Source: Galliscardovia ingluviei (lineage in GTDB: Bacteria; Actinomycetota; Actinomycetes; Actinomycetales; Bifidobacteriaceae). From it: 64,000 nt of DNA. Position numbers and translations under genes: made by a program. Below, piece after piece: positions 8,602 through 18,705 of this stretch. Within the stretch, counting starts at the first letter, position 1; every line of letters starts with the position of its first letter. The notes below the pieces were generated by a model. It searched no databases and was not told the origin of the DNA. It was given only the letters and a program-made list of their open reading frames with translations. The stretch spans positions 186,001 to 250,000 of the forward strand of contig NZ_BMDH01000001.1 of the NCBI RefSeq assembly GCF_014635685.1, written 5' to 3'.

Positions 8602-9648
8602 ATGAAAGCAGCAATATTCAAAGGCAAAGGGCAAATGGCGTGTGAAGAACGACCAATGCCAGAAATTCAAGAATCAACAGATGCCATTATTCGCGTAGTG
8701 CGCGCATGCGTATGTGGATCTGATATGTGGTGGTTTAGAAGTGGAGAAAAGACTGCCGATTCTCAAGCAGGACATGAAGCCATCGGCATTGTAGAAACTA
8801 TTGGGCAAAATGTGACCATTGCCCAAGCTGGAGATTTGGTTATTGTTCCATTCCCATACAGCTGTGGTCAGTGCCCAGTATGCCGAGCAGGCTTTGAATC
8901 AAGCTGCCCACACGGCGGATATTTTGGTAGTAATGACGGCATGGGATGCCAAGCAGAGTATTTGCGCGTACCGTTGGCAAACGGCACATTAGTACCAGTA
9001 CCAGCCAATCCAAAAGACCTTAGCGACGCGCAATTGGCATCACTACTCACATTATCTGATGTGATGGCCACTGGTTACCATGCAGCGGTAAGTGCTGCAG
9101 TCAAGCCGGGAGATACTGCTGTGGTATTTGGCGATGGGGCAGTAGGATTGTGTGGTGTACTTTCAGCAGATATGCTAGGAGCCTCACGCATTATTGCTAT
9201 GAGCCGTCATGCGGATAGGCAAGCCTTAGCCCGAGAATTTGGTGCCACGGATATTGTCGAAGAGCGCGGTGATGCTGCTGTCGAGCGTGTGCTTGCACTA
9301 ACAGACGGCTACGGCGCAGATGCTGTTCTTGAATGTGTAGGATCTGAGCTTTCCAATGAAACTGCAATGAAGGTAGCTCGTGCGGGTGCGATTGTCGGTC
9401 GCGTTGGATTACCTCAGGGGCAAGTGGATACCATTGCAAACTTCTATCGTAATGTCGGATTGCGCGGCGGCCCTGCTCCAGTGCGCACCTATGATATGCA
9501 GCGTCTTGTCGAAGCTGTGTTGAGCGGCAGTATCAATCCTGGGCGCGTATTTACTAGCGAATACTCATTAGATCGAGTCCAAGAGGCATATGAAGCTATG
9601 GATCAGCGCACAACGATTAAAGCCCTGCTGCGTGTAAGCGAAATCTAA
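8602..9648 (+). CDS. Zinc-dependent medium-chain alcohol dehydrogenase
   Basis: NAD(P)- and zinc-dependent oxidoreductase of the MDR superfamily, 348 residues. Catalytic zinc ligands: Cys in ACVCGSD and His-Glu in AGHEAIG. The structural zinc site is the four-cysteine lobe SCGQCPVCRAGFESSC. The Rossmann domain starts near VVFGDGAVGLCGV. Ribosome site AGGAG precedes ATG 8602. Linked to a MerR gene and its operator, it resembles regulator-reductase pairs that remove toxic aldehydes, but the substrate (aldehyde, acetoin, threonine-like) cannot be read from sequence. Confidence 0.9.
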   Translation: MKAAIFKGKGQMACEERPMPEIQESTDAIIRVVRACVCGSDMWWFRSGEKTADSQAGHEAIGIVETIGQNVTIAQAGDLVIVPFPYSCGQCPVCRAGFESSCPHGGYFGSNDGMGCQAEYLRVPLANGTLVPVPANPKDLSDAQLASLLTLSDVMATGYHAAVSAAVKPGDTAVVFGDGAVGLCGVLSADMLGASRIIAMSRHADRQALAREFGATDIVEERGDAAVERVLALTDGYGADAVLECVGSELSNETAMKVARAGAIVGRVGLPQGQVDTIANFYRNVGLRGGPAPVRTYDMQRLVEAVLSGSINPGRVFTSEYSLDRVQEAYEAMDQRTTIKALLRVSEI

Positions 9649-9659
9649 CCAGCTTGTTA

Positions 9660-9690
9660 CTCAGGTTTGCTTACTGACCGCAAGCCTGAG
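9660..9690 (+). terminator. Hairpin after the alcohol dehydrogenase
   Basis: Stem CTCAGGTTTGC / GCAAGCCTGAG (11 bp, one G-U) with a 9-base loop, 12 bases after the stop. There is no T run, so it may be a Rho-dependent or weak terminator. Confidence 0.55.
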
Positions 9691-9771
9691 CATCCAGCTA
9701 CGATTCATTAGTTGTTAGCGCTATTGCCACGGTGATCGCTCTGCAACGATGAGTGATATGCAGTTACTGAC

Positions 9772-9801
9772 CAACTTGATGCTATGCAACTTGATGCTAT
9801 G
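9772..9801. repeat. Perfect 15-bp tandem duplication
   Basis: CAACTTGATGCTATG occurs twice head to tail in the spacer upstream of the membrane-protein gene at 9899. It looks like a recent slippage duplication; no function is evident. Confidence 0.8.
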
Positions 9802-9898
9802 CAACACTTCCCGCATATGCTCGAATTTGCGTGTACACTAGTACGCGAAGTTGAGTACGGATTAGTACAGTAGAGTATATGCGGGAGTTTGTGTCAGT

Positions 9899-10558
9899 AT
9901 GGTTGCCAACATGCAAGCGAATGAGCGCCAGCAAGAGCAGCAGGTGCGTGTCAGTGATCCTGCGCTTTCTCATCCTCGTGAGTTGTCTTTAGCTGAGCAA
10001 GAGCGCCGCAGCACACACAAGTGGCGTATTATTGCTTATACTCTTGCACTTATTGTTGTTGCTAGTGCTCCTTATGGGTTTGGGCGCTCGCTTGCCATGA
10101 ATCAAACCGACCGTATTCTCAGTATTACTTCACATATTACTGCGCAAGGAATGGCCTTACTCGGCTGGAGTATAACAGTCATTATGCTGCTCATTTTGGC
10201 AATGGCAGTGCTTGAATCACGACACGTATTGTGGAGAATACTCTTTTTACTTGCCCTTGCTGCAGAGCAGTTTATTGGCGGTATTGCGTTATTGCGTCTA
10301 AACTTTTGGACAGCAACATTCGTTATCTACGGTAAAGAAAGTCTTGGTGTTAATGCGCTTAATATGGGTATTATCGCCGCTGGTGCTGCGCTTGCAGTTT
10401 TTGCTGTCGTATACGTGGGTATGTTAGTGCTTATTAAAAAAGATTCTAAAATCAATATCTTGACGCGATCTTGGTCGGCAATGACTCTGTTTTTCCTCAT
10501 TGAAATACTGGCACTGCTAGTGGCGATTTTTGGTGGTTTGCCAATGCTTATGCAGTAA
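9899..10558 (+). CDS. Integral membrane protein of unknown function
   Basis: 219 residues. A charged Gln/Glu/Arg-rich cytoplasmic N-terminus of about 38 residues is followed by five predicted membrane helices, beginning near IIAYTLALIVVA, LLGWSITVIMLLI, ILFLLALAAEQFI, IIAAGAALAVFAV and MTLFFLIEILALL. I recognise no family motif. ATG 9899 lies behind GGGAG. It stands alone between the adh terminator and the convergent aldo/keto reductase. A transporter or a small signalling membrane protein are both possible. Confidence 0.72.
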   Translation: MVANMQANERQQEQQVRVSDPALSHPRELSLAEQERRSTHKWRIIAYTLALIVVASAPYGFGRSLAMNQTDRILSITSHITAQGMALLGWSITVIMLLILAMAVLESRHVLWRILFLLALAAEQFIGGIALLRLNFWTATFVIYGKESLGVNALNMGIIAAGAALAVFAVVYVGMLVLIKKDSKINILTRSWSAMTLFFLIEILALLVAIFGGLPMLMQ

Positions 10559-10596
10559 AGGCTGCGATAAATTTTTACTATTCTCCATATATAAAA

Positions 10597-10621
10597 GCGA
10601 AAAGGGGAGGCGAACCTCCCC
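10597..10621 (-). terminator. Terminator of the aldo/keto reductase gene
   Basis: Perfect stem GGGGAGG / CCTCCCC with a CGAA (TTCG on the minus strand) tetraloop. Read on the minus strand it is followed by TTTTCGCTTTTA, so it mainly serves the minus-strand gene, perhaps also the membrane protein. Confidence 0.85.
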
Positions 10622-10732
10622 AAACGGCATTAGTGCGGTATGCTATTGCTCTGACACAAGCTCTGACGCAGTACACTACATTAGATGTAGCTAGAAGTAG
10701 CTGATGCCATGCATGGCGTGCTGCAAGGTATA

Positions 10733-11566
10733 CTAGAAATTAAAATTATCTGGGTCAGCGCCATTACGCTTTCCAGTATTCATTGCATCAATGGCATGCA
10801 TATCTTCATCACTAAGAGCAAAATCAAACACATCAAAATTCTGTGCAATACGCTCCGCATGAACTGACTTTGGTAGCACTACCACACCATGCTGCACATG
10901 CCAGCGAATAACCACCTGGGCTGGGCTCTTGCCATAGCGCTCGCCAATAGCTGCCAACCGTGGATCAGCAAGCAAACTACCACCAGTACCACCAAGTGGA
11001 CTCCATGCCTCAACAACAATACCGTGAGCCGCGCAATAATCAGCAAGTGCACGGTTATCAAACTGTGGCGAGGATTCAATCTGGTCGGCAGCTGGGGTAA
11101 CAGTAGCAAATTGAGCAAGCTCTTCAAGATGGTGCCGCTGGAAATTGCTCACACCAATTGCCTTAACCTTACCTTGCTGATAGAGGTCTTCCATGTCTTT
11201 CCATGCTTGCTGCCAACCGGCTGCAGGCCAATGGACTAAATACAAATCTACATAGTCAAGTCCAAGACGGTCTAGGCTTTCCTGATAGGCTTCTTTGGCA
11301 CGTCCTGCGCGAATATCATTATTCCACAGCTTGGTAGTAACAAAAATATCTTCACGAGCAATGCCGCTTTCGCGAATTGCGGCGCCGACAGAAGCCTCAT
11401 TGCCATAAATCATTGCGGTATCAATATGACGATATCCGGTTTCAAGTGCTGCAAGCACAGCCTGTTCGGTAGTTTCACCATCTGGCGTCTGGAATACGCC
11501 TAAACCGATTTGTGGAATCACAGTGCCGTTGTTAAGCGTAAGCAACATTGGATTTTCTATAGACAT
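10733..11566 (-). CDS. Aldo/keto reductase (2,5-diketo-D-gluconate reductase-like)
   Basis: NADPH-dependent carbonyl reductase with a TIM-barrel fold, 277 residues from the chosen start. Catalytic tetrad visible: Asp and Tyr in HIDTAMIYGNE, Lys in VTTKLWN, His in LYLVHWPA. The cofactor segment GVSNFQ and the C-terminal VLPKSVHAERIAQNF are typical of AKR5 enzymes. ATG 11566 has AAGGAG upstream; a longer in-frame start at 11596 would place the ribosome site inside the coding region. It is probably another aldehyde/ketone scavenger of this redox block. No dyad of the MerR type lies upstream. Confidence 0.92.
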   Translation of the reverse strand: MSIENPMLLTLNNGTVIPQIGLGVFQTPDGETTEQAVLAALETGYRHIDTAMIYGNEASVGAAIRESGIAREDIFVTTKLWNNDIRAGRAKEAYQESLDRLGLDYVDLYLVHWPAAGWQQAWKDMEDLYQQGKVKAIGVSNFQRHHLEELAQFATVTPAADQIESSPQFDNRALADYCAAHGIVVEAWSPLGGTGGSLLADPRLAAIGERYGKSPAQVVIRWHVQHGVVVLPKSVHAERIAQNFDVFDFALSDEDMHAIDAMNTGKRNGADPDNFNF

Positions 11567-11800
11567 ATACTGCTCCTTATAAGAGATAGCAATCAATATG
11601 CAAGTTATGCATACATACGGGCAGATAGTTGCATTGTAATAATTCTTCGTAAAGTCAAGCAGTAGTTATGCAACAAGCATAGAGTGTCATTGGACAGGAT
11701 GTAGTTTTCGCAAACCAAGCTGTGTTGCTTATATGTATTTCTTTTTGCGAGTGCATAGGACATGTTCAACACGGTTTCGCAGTAATGACAAAGGGTTGTG

Positions 11801-11806
11801 TATAAT
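11801..11806 (+). promoter_or_regulatory. Likely -10 element for rpsO
   Basis: TATAAT, preceded by G-T-G-T, lies 92 bases before rpsO. I see no good -35 at 16-18 bases. The 11597-11892 gap holds nothing else I can name beyond the rpsO leader with its GC-rich segment GCCCGCGG. Confidence 0.5.
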
Positions 11807-11892
11807 AGTCGATTGGCGTGATTTCGCCCGCGGATTCAGAGCGCTATAGCCAGTGTGGTTGTAGCACCGCGCAACGAGTATAAGGAGGAGCT

Positions 11893-12162
11893 GTGGCTCT
11901 TAGCAATGCTGAAAAGCAAGCAATTATTAGTGAGTACGCAACACACGAGGGTGACACAGGTTCCCCTGAAGTCCAAGTTGCACTGTTGTCCAAGCGTATT
12001 TCTGACTTGACTGAGCACTTGAAGTATCACAAGCATGATCACCACTCCCGTCGTGGTATGCAGTTGATGATTGGTGACCGTCGTCGCCTTCTCGACTACC
12101 TCAAGCGCGTTGACATTGAACGTTACCGTTCCTTGATTGAGCGCCTTGGTTTGCGCCGATAG
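11893..12162 (+). CDS. rpsO: 30S ribosomal protein S15
   Basis: Primary-binding small-subunit protein that contacts the 16S rRNA central domain. 89 residues, the canonical length. Conserved [23 protein letters not shown] stands at about residues 46-68 and [12 protein letters not shown] at the end. GTG start with a strong AGGAGGAG site. It is followed by its own terminator and then pnp, the widespread rpsO-pnp pairing. The leader may carry S15 autoregulation, but I cannot identify the structure. Confidence 0.98.
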   Translation: MALSNAEKQAIISEYATHEGDTGSPEVQVALLSKRISDLTEHLKYHKHDHHSRRGMQLMIGDRRRLLDYLKRVDIERYRSLIERLGLRR

Positions 12163-12170
12163 TTTTGTTA

Positions 12171-12197
12171 CGCCCGGGCATATGCTCGGGCGCTTTT
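12171..12197 (+). terminator. rpsO terminator
   Basis: Stem CGCCCGGGCA / TGCTCGGGCG (one G-U) with a TA turn and a CTTTTG tail, 9 bases after the stop. Confidence 0.85.
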
Positions 12198-12364
12198 GCA
12201 TATAAGCTATAACAGTTAGAAGTATTCAACAGCGTGTGATGTACAAGATGTAACAGGGTGTGTAGAAGGGTTCTACATATCCTTCCAGCAGGTTTAAACA
12301 GGTTTAAGATGAAGTTATGTTGAGTGTGCTGGTAAAGAGGTTATGAACATGTAAGGAGGAACCC

Positions 12365-14965
12365 GTGGAGGGTCCCGAAATCAAAGCCGTAGAGGCAATT
12401 ATTGATAATGGTTCGTTTGGTAAGCGCGTATTACGATTTGAAACCGGTCGCTTAGCACAGCAGGCAGATGGTGCAGTAGCAGCTTATTTAGATGATGATT
12501 CTATGATCTTGAGCACAACAACTGCAGGCTCAAGTCCAAAAGAAAACTATGATTTCTTCCCACTAACTGTGGATGTGGAAGAAAAAATGTATGCGGCAGG
12601 ACGTATTCCTGGCTCTTTCTTCCGCAGGGAAGGACGCCCAAGTTCGGAAGCTATTTTGGCATGCCGTATTATTGACCGCCCACTTCGTCCTCTGTTCCCA
12701 CACACTTTGCGCAATGAGGTGCAGGTTGTAGAAACAGTACTTTCCATCAACCCAGATGATGCCTACGACGTAATCGCGCTGAATGCTGCATCAGCATCCA
12801 CTATGATTTCTGGCCTGCCATTTACTGGTCCAGTTTCAGGTGTGCGTTTAGCATTGATTGATGGTCAATGGGTGGCGTTCCCACGTTGGAGCGAACGCGA
12901 ACGCGCAGTATTTGAGATTGTTGTAGCTGGTCGTGTTATCGAAAATGGCGATGTTGCTATCGCTATGATTGAAGCAGGTGCCGGACACAATGCTTGGAAG
13001 CTAATTTATGAAGATGGGCAGACCAAGCCAGATGAAACCGTTGTAGCAGGTGGTTTGGAAGCTGCAAAGCCATTCATTAAGACCATTTGTGAAGCACAAG
13101 TAGAATTGCGCCGTATCGCAGCTAAGGAAACTAAGGAATTCCAGCTGTTCCCAGAGTATACCGACGAGCTTTACGCACGTATTGATGAAATTGCTCATGC
13201 TGATTTGGATGAAGCACTTTCTATTGCGGAAAAGCTCCCACGCCAAGATCGTATTGCTGAAATCAAGCAGCAGGTCAAGGATACCTTAGCATCTGAATTC
13301 ACTGATATGGATGACGATGAGAAGGAAAAGGAATTAGGCAACGCATTCAAAGAGTTGCAACGCCAGATTGTTCGCCGTCGTATTTTGACACAGGATTGGC
13401 GTATTGACGGTCGTGGATTGCGCGATATTCGTACGCTTTCTGCAGAAGTAGATATTGTGCCTCGTGTTCACGGTTCTGCGCTCTTCCAGCGTGGTGAGAC
13501 TCAAATTCTTGGTGTTACCACACTTGGCATGCTGAAGATGGAGCAGCAGGTTGATGCATTAAGTGGTCCACAAAATAAGCGCTATATGCATAACTATGAG
13601 ATGCCTCCATACTCAACTGGTGAAACCGGTCGTGTAGGCTCTCCAAAGCGTCGCGAAATTGGTCACGGTGCTTTGGCAGAAAAGGCATTGGTACCAGTAC
13701 TTCCAGATCGCGAAGCCTTCCCATACGCTATTCGCCAAGTATCTGAAGCCATTGGTTCTAATGGTTCTACATCAATGGGTTCTGTCTGCGCTTCTACATT
13801 GAGCTTGTTGGCAGCAGGCGTACCATTAAAGGCTCCAGTCGCAGGTATTGCTATGGGTCTGGTTTCTGGTGAAGTTGATGGCACCATGATCTATAAGACC
13901 TTGACTGATATTCTTGGTGCAGAAGATGCTTTTGGTGATATGGACTTCAAGGTAGCTGGTACTGCTGAATTTATCACCGCATTGCAGCTTGATACTAAAC
14001 TTGATGGTATTCCAGCTGATATTCTGGCAGCAGCACTGCAGCAGGCTAAAGAAGCTCGTACTACTATTTTGGAAGTAATTACCGAGTGCATTGATGAGCC
14101 AGCTGAAATGAGTGAGTTTGCTCCACGCATTATCACCACCAAGGTTCCAGTGGATAAGATTGGTGAAGTTATCGGCCCTAAGGGCAAGACCATTAACCAG
14201 ATTCAAGAAGAAACTGGTGCAGAAATTGCTATTGAGGATGATGGTACCGTATTCATCTCTTCTGAAGGTGGTCAGGCTGCAGATAAGGCTCGTGAGCTGA
14301 TCGATCAGATTGCTAACCCTCATGTGCCTGTTGCTGGTGAACAGTATAACGGCAAGGTAGTTAAGACTACTAGCTTTGGCGCTTTTGTGAACTTGGCACC
14401 TGGTACTGATGGGTTGCTTCATATTTCTCAAATTCGCAATCTTGCCAATGGTGAGCGCATTGACACTGTAGAAGATGTGCTTAAAGAGGGCGATAACGTT
14501 GAAGTTATAGTACAGGGCGTTGATGATCGCGGTAAGATTTCTCTTGCCATCCCAGGTTTTGAGGAATCTGAGGATAACGCTCGTCCTGAGCGTGGCGAGC
14601 GCCGTGGTCGTGCTGACCGTGGCGACCGAGGCGAACGTGAGCACCGTTCTCGTCGTGATCATGGCTATGATCGCGACCGTGAAGATCGCAGTGATCGTCC
14701 GCGTCGTCGCCGTCGTTATGACAATGATGATCGCACTGATCGTTATGAGGATGATGACCGTTTCGAGCGTGATGAGCGTCCGCGTCGTCGCCGTACCGAG
14801 CGTGACTATGATCGCGAGGATCGCTATGAGCGTCGCCCACGTCGTGAGTCTCGCTATGCTGTGGATGATGCTTATGACGAATATCGACAGAGCCGTGAAG
14901 AGCGTAGCGAACGTCCGCGCCGCCGCGTTCGTCGTGACTTTGACCCATTCGATGACGAAGAGTAA
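12365..14965 (+). CDS. pnp: Polyribonucleotide nucleotidyltransferase (PNPase)
   Basis: 3'-to-5' phosphorolytic exoribonuclease and tailing enzyme. It has two RNase PH domains (about 15-230 and 330-570), a linking helical domain, a KH domain (about 592-655, [19 protein letters not shown]) and an S1 domain (about 660-730, [17 protein letters not shown]). GTG start behind AAGGAGG. The last 115 or so residues are a tail made almost only of Arg, Asp, Glu and aromatic residues ([18 protein letters not shown]). Actinobacterial PNPases often have charged tails, but this one is long and strongly patterned; it is probably disordered and RNA-interacting. Confidence 0.97.
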   Translation: MEGPEIKAVEAIIDNGSFGKRVLRFETGRLAQQADGAVAAYLDDDSMILSTTTAGSSPKENYDFFPLTVDVEEKMYAAGRIPGSFFRREGRPSSEAILACRIIDRPLRPLFPHTLRNEVQVVETVLSINPDDAYDVIALNAASASTMISGLPFTGPVSGVRLALIDGQWVAFPRWSERERAVFEIVVAGRVIENGDVAIAMIEAGAGHNAWKLIYEDGQTKPDETVVAGGLEAAKPFIKTICEAQVELRRIAAKETKEFQLFPEYTDELYARIDEIAHADLDEALSIAEKLPRQDRIAEIKQQVKDTLASEFTDMDDDEKEKELGNAFKELQRQIVRRRILTQDWRIDGRGLRDIRTLSAEVDIVPRVHGSALFQRGETQILGVTTLGMLKMEQQVDALSGPQNKRYMHNYEMPPYSTGETGRVGSPKRREIGHGALAEKALVPVLPDREAFPYAIRQVSEAIGSNGSTSMGSVCASTLSLLAAGVPLKAPVAGIAMGLVSGEVDGTMIYKTLTDILGAEDAFGDMDFKVAGTAEFITALQLDTKLDGIPADILAAALQQAKEARTTILEVITECIDEPAEMSEFAPRIITTKVPVDKIGEVIGPKGKTINQIQEETGAEIAIEDDGTVFISSEGGQAADKARELIDQIANPHVPVAGEQYNGKVVKTTSFGAFVNLAPGTDGLLHISQIRNLANGERIDTVEDVLKEGDNVEVIVQGVDDRGKISLAIPGFEESEDNARPERGERRGRADRGDRGEREHRSRRDHGYDRDREDRSDRPRRRRRYDNDDRTDRYEDDDRFERDERPRRRRTERDYDREDRYERRPRRESRYAVDDAYDEYRQSREERSERPRRRVRRDFDPFDDEE

Positions 14966-15014
14966 ATCGCTCTCAAAGAGATAGTATTGTAACTACTATC
15001 AGTCGTGTTAAGCT

Positions 15015-15047
15015 AAGGTGCATGCGCTTAAAAGGCGTATGCACCTT
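15015..15047 (+). terminator. pnp terminator
   Basis: Stem AAGGTGCATGCGC / GCGTATGCACCTT (13 bp, one G-U) with a TTAAAAG loop, followed by ACTTCAT. It lies about 50 bases after pnp and before scpB. Confidence 0.75.
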
Positions 15048-15095
15048 ACTTCATAGTTGAACCACCCATGTATGTTGCCGCCCTGAGAGGTATGA

Positions 15096-15770
15096 ATGAG
15101 TCAACGCACTGACGAAAATGAACCGTCGCAGTCAGACGAATTACCACTTGGTTTACAAGCGCCAGGTGGATTAGCAACTGCTGTAGAAGCGGTGCTTATC
15201 GTGGCAGCCGAGCCGCAAACTGCTACGCATCTCGCGCATATTCTTGAGGTATCGGTTGATGAAGTAGAACAAGTACTGTTGCAATTACAGCAAGAATATG
15301 CTGGAAATGTGCAGTTTGACGAGCAAGAGCAAACAGCCCACATTACTAGACCTCGCGGCTTTGCGCTGCGGCATCAAGATAATACATGGCAATTAGTCAA
15401 TAGTGCATCCACTCAAGATATTGTTGCCGCTTTTATTTCAGGAGATCGTACAGCTAAACTTTCTGCTGCTGCTTCAGAAACGCTGGCTATTATCGCATAT
15501 CAGCAGCCTATTACACGTGCAAAAATCGCGGCAATTCGAGGCGTTAATGCAGATGGAGTAGTGCGTTCTCTACTAGTACGTGGGTTAATTGAGGAGCAGG
15601 GTATGGATGAGCAATCACATGCCGCTACTTTGGTCACTACGAATGAATTTTTAGAGCGACTGGGATTGCACTCACTTGATGATTTACCAGCATTAGCACC
15701 ATTTTTGCCACAATCTGCACAAGAAGAACCGAAAATGGAGCAAGGCACTTTAGCTCTGAGCAATGCATAG
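15096..15770 (+). CDS. scpB: Segregation and condensation protein B (ScpB)
   Basis: Winged-helix partner of ScpA in the SMC condensin complex. Tandem winged helices are visible: ATAVEAVLIVAAEP (about 27-40), TAKLSAAASETLAIIAYQQPITRAKIAAIRG (about 117-147) and VNADGVVRSLLVRGLIEE. Length 224 is typical. Of two overlapping starts, ATG 15096 is in frame; AGAGG lies upstream. Unusually it is 12.8 kb from scpA rather than adjacent, and sits alone after the pnp terminator. Confidence 0.93.
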   Translation: MSQRTDENEPSQSDELPLGLQAPGGLATAVEAVLIVAAEPQTATHLAHILEVSVDEVEQVLLQLQQEYAGNVQFDEQEQTAHITRPRGFALRHQDNTWQLVNSASTQDIVAAFISGDRTAKLSAAASETLAIIAYQQPITRAKIAAIRGVNADGVVRSLLVRGLIEEQGMDEQSHAATLVTTNEFLERLGLHSLDDLPALAPFLPQSAQEEPKMEQGTLALSNA

Positions 15771-15872
15771 GACTATATAGCAATGCTGAAGACTATGCGA
15801 CAATAGTATGAGTATCTAGTGAAGAATTACAGTGAACAATCATAGTGAAAAACGTCGAGTACAGGAGAGTAC

Positions 15873-18686
15873 ATGCTACGCATAGAACATATTACGAAGC
15901 AATATAAAACTGGTGATTTTGTGCAACGTGCACTCGATGATGTGTCGCTAACACTTCGTGATAATGAATTTGTTGCTATACTTGGACCTTCTGGCTCTGG
16001 TAAAACAACATTGCTTAATATTATTGGTGGGCTGGACCGCTACGATAGCGGCGACCTGGTGATTAACGGTATTTCAACTACTAAATATCGTGATCGCGAT
16101 TGGGATTCCTACCGTAATCACACTATTGGTTTCGTATTTCAAAGCTATAATCTTATTCCTCATCAAAATATTCTTACCAATGTAGAGCTCGCACTGACTA
16201 TTAGTGGGGTCAGCAAAAAAGAACGCACAGAGCGTGCGCGCAAAGCCTTGGAGCAAGTAGGATTAGGTGAGCATATTCATAAAAAACCTAATCAGCTTTC
16301 TGGCGGTCAAATGCAGCGTGTGGCAATTGCACGTGCCTTGGTCAATGATCCTGATATTGTGCTTGCTGACGAGCCAACTGGCGCTCTTGATACAGCAACT
16401 TCAGTGCAGATTATGCAATTGTTGAAAGAAGTAGCTCAAGATCGACTGGTAGTTATGGTTACTCACAATCCAGAGCTTGCCGAACAGTATGCAACGCGCA
16501 TTGTTAATCTCAAAGACGGGCATATTTTAGGCGATAGCAATCCATACACAGTAGATTCATCTGAACAAAAAGCTCCTGTGCATCGCACGATGGGCAAAGC
16601 ATCTATGTCACTAGCCACATCAATCGCCTTGAGCTTTACGAATCTGCGCATGAAAAAAGCACGCACTATATTAACGTCATTCGCTGGTTCGATTGGTATT
16701 ATTGGCATTGCGCTGATTCTTGCAGTGTCTACAGGCGTGAATACTTATATTGTCAATCTCCAGCGTGAAACAATGACTTCGTACCCGATAACAATTGACG
16801 CGCAAAGCTGGGATTTGCAGTCACTTATGGAAAATAGTGCGAAGCGCGGGGAGAAGAAAGACCCAGGGCACGGCACGGATAAAGTGTATGCGGATAGCAC
16901 GGCATTTACCCAAGCCTCAAGCATCACCACGAGTATTGCGCATAATAATCTCACCAAATTCAAGCAATATCTTGATAATCCTAAGAGTGAAATTCGCCAA
17001 TATGTTGGTGATAATGGTGTGCACTACTCCTATGATATGCGCTTTCAAGTAGTAAGCAATGACCCTGACAATAAGCTTGTAACTGCTAATGGTGTAACCT
17101 TTGGTCAATCAGCTAAAGGCATGACGAACCAAATGGTGATGGCATCAGGCTCACGCACAACGATGTCAGATATTACCTCCATGCAAATGGGCGAATTAAC
17201 CGGTAATAAAAAGCAAAATGCTGCTCCATCATCATTTGAACAGTTGATGCCGGGACGTAGTGCCAATGAGCTGATAAGCCCAGTCATTACCGATAATTAC
17301 GAAGTAGTTACCGGTGCTTGGCCGAAGAATGCTCACCAAGTAGTACTGATTGCCGATCGCAATAATGAAGTACCAATGGATGTGCTCTATGGAATTGGGT
17401 TACTACGATCTGCCGATTATCAGCAGATTATGAATACGATTGCCGATGGCAAAAAAGTGTCTATTGATACGACGAGCTTAAAGTATGACGACGTCGTAGG
17501 GCATACGATGAAGCTGATTACAGCAAGTGACCAGTATGTACTTGGTAGCGATGGACACTATACCTATGTTGGTGATAATGAGCAAGAGATGAGCAAACTT
17601 GCCAATTCTGACGCGGCGCAACAGCTCGAAATTGCAGGTGTAATTCGTCCAAAAGCAGATGCAAAAACAACCATGCTTACCGGATCCGTAGGCTACACAA
17701 GTGCGCTCACTGATGTCATTATTGATCGCACAGCACAAAGTGCTCCAGTTCAGGCTCAGGAAGCTTCAAAAGATGTCAGTGTCATTACAGGATTGACGTT
17801 CTCGCCAAGTGATGATGCGACAAAAATTGCTGATGCACGTCAATATGTTGCAGGATTGGGTGTGAGTGAAAAAGCCAATATGGCGAAATCACTGATGACA
17901 CAAGCCGCCGCAGCGCAAGGTGCGACAGGTTCAGCAGGCGAGTCAAGTGCAGCCGGATCGGGCGCCATGCCAGCCTTAAGCGAAGATCAGATTGCCTCGC
18001 AGTTTGATGCATACTTAGCTACGGCTGATAATCAAGTACTGTTGCAAATTTATGATCGCTATGTATCTACAGGCACATATGACGATACCCTTGCTGATTT
18101 TGGATTAGTAGACCGCAATGCGCCAAGCGAAATTCGCATTTATACGGATAGTTTTGAAGCAAAAGACAAGGTTTCTGACGCTATTAAAGCCTATAATGAC
18201 AAGGCAAGCGAGCCAGATCGCATCGTGTATGTAGATTATGTTGGTGCTTTAATGAGCTCAGTGACGACTATTGTTAATGTGATTACATATGTGCTGATTG
18301 CATTCGTGTCAGTCTCTCTTGTGGTATCGTCCATTATGATTGGCATTATTACCTATATTTCTGTGCTTGAACGCACGAAAGAAATTGGAATTTTGCGCGC
18401 AATGGGCGCTTCAAAGCGTAATATTGCACAGGTCTTTAATGCGGAGACTGGCATGATTGGATTGTGTGCTGGCTTAATTGGTGTAGGAGTGACGTGGCTG
18501 TTATTGCTGCCGGGCAATGCATTACTGCATTCACTGATGGGTAATACGGAAGTTAATGCTGTACTTGAGCCGCTTCCTGCGCTGATATTGGTAGTGCTGA
18601 GTGTCATCCTTACCCTTATCGGTGGCATTATTCCAGCTGGTCAGGCTTCGCGTAAAGATCCTGCTACCGCGCTACGCACTGAGTAA
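15873..18686 (+). CDS. Fused ABC transporter ATPase-permease (MacB/FtsX type)
   Basis: A LolD/MacB-like ATPase (residues 1-230: Walker A GPSGSGKTT, signature LSGGQMQRVAIA, Walker B IVLADEPTGALD) is fused to an FtsX-type permease. The first membrane helix is at about 265-290, a large extracytoplasmic domain at about 295-790, and the last three helices near YVLIAFVSVSLVV, GLIGVGVTWLLLL and LVVLSVILTLIGG. The conserved ERTKEIGILRAMGAS loop sits between helices. Length 937. Such mechanotransmission transporters act in peptide or drug efflux or in wall hydrolase control; the substrate is unknown. AGGAG precedes ATG 15873. No response regulator is adjacent. Confidence 0.92.
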   Translation: MLRIEHITKQYKTGDFVQRALDDVSLTLRDNEFVAILGPSGSGKTTLLNIIGGLDRYDSGDLVINGISTTKYRDRDWDSYRNHTIGFVFQSYNLIPHQNILTNVELALTISGVSKKERTERARKALEQVGLGEHIHKKPNQLSGGQMQRVAIARALVNDPDIVLADEPTGALDTATSVQIMQLLKEVAQDRLVVMVTHNPELAEQYATRIVNLKDGHILGDSNPYTVDSSEQKAPVHRTMGKASMSLATSIALSFTNLRMKKARTILTSFAGSIGIIGIALILAVSTGVNTYIVNLQRETMTSYPITIDAQSWDLQSLMENSAKRGEKKDPGHGTDKVYADSTAFTQASSITTSIAHNNLTKFKQYLDNPKSEIRQYVGDNGVHYSYDMRFQVVSNDPDNKLVTANGVTFGQSAKGMTNQMVMASGSRTTMSDITSMQMGELTGNKKQNAAPSSFEQLMPGRSANELISPVITDNYEVVTGAWPKNAHQVVLIADRNNEVPMDVLYGIGLLRSADYQQIMNTIADGKKVSIDTTSLKYDDVVGHTMKLITASDQYVLGSDGHYTYVGDNEQEMSKLANSDAAQQLEIAGVIRPKADAKTTMLTGSVGYTSALTDVIIDRTAQSAPVQAQEASKDVSVITGLTFSPSDDATKIADARQYVAGLGVSEKANMAKSLMTQAAAAQGATGSAGESSAAGSGAMPALSEDQIASQFDAYLATADNQVLLQIYDRYVSTGTYDDTLADFGLVDRNAPSEIRIYTDSFEAKDKVSDAIKAYNDKASEPDRIVYVDYVGALMSSVTTIVNVITYVLIAFVSVSLVVSSIMIGIITYISVLERTKEIGILRAMGASKRNIAQVFNAETGMIGLCAGLIGVGVTWLLLLPGNALLHSLMGNTEVNAVLEPLPALILVVLSVILTLIGGIIPAGQASRKDPATALRTE

Positions 18687-18705
18687 GTTGCATAGTCAAA
18701 GCCAA

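Noticed and set aside
9772-9801. Tandem repeat as a CRISPR-like or iteron element
   Set aside because: Only two contiguous 15-bp units without spacers; simple duplication.
14500-14984. Long frames on both strands over the 3' end of pnp
   Set aside because: They arise from the Arg/Asp codon repeats of the pnp tail; the pnp frame has the intact KH, S1 and tail.
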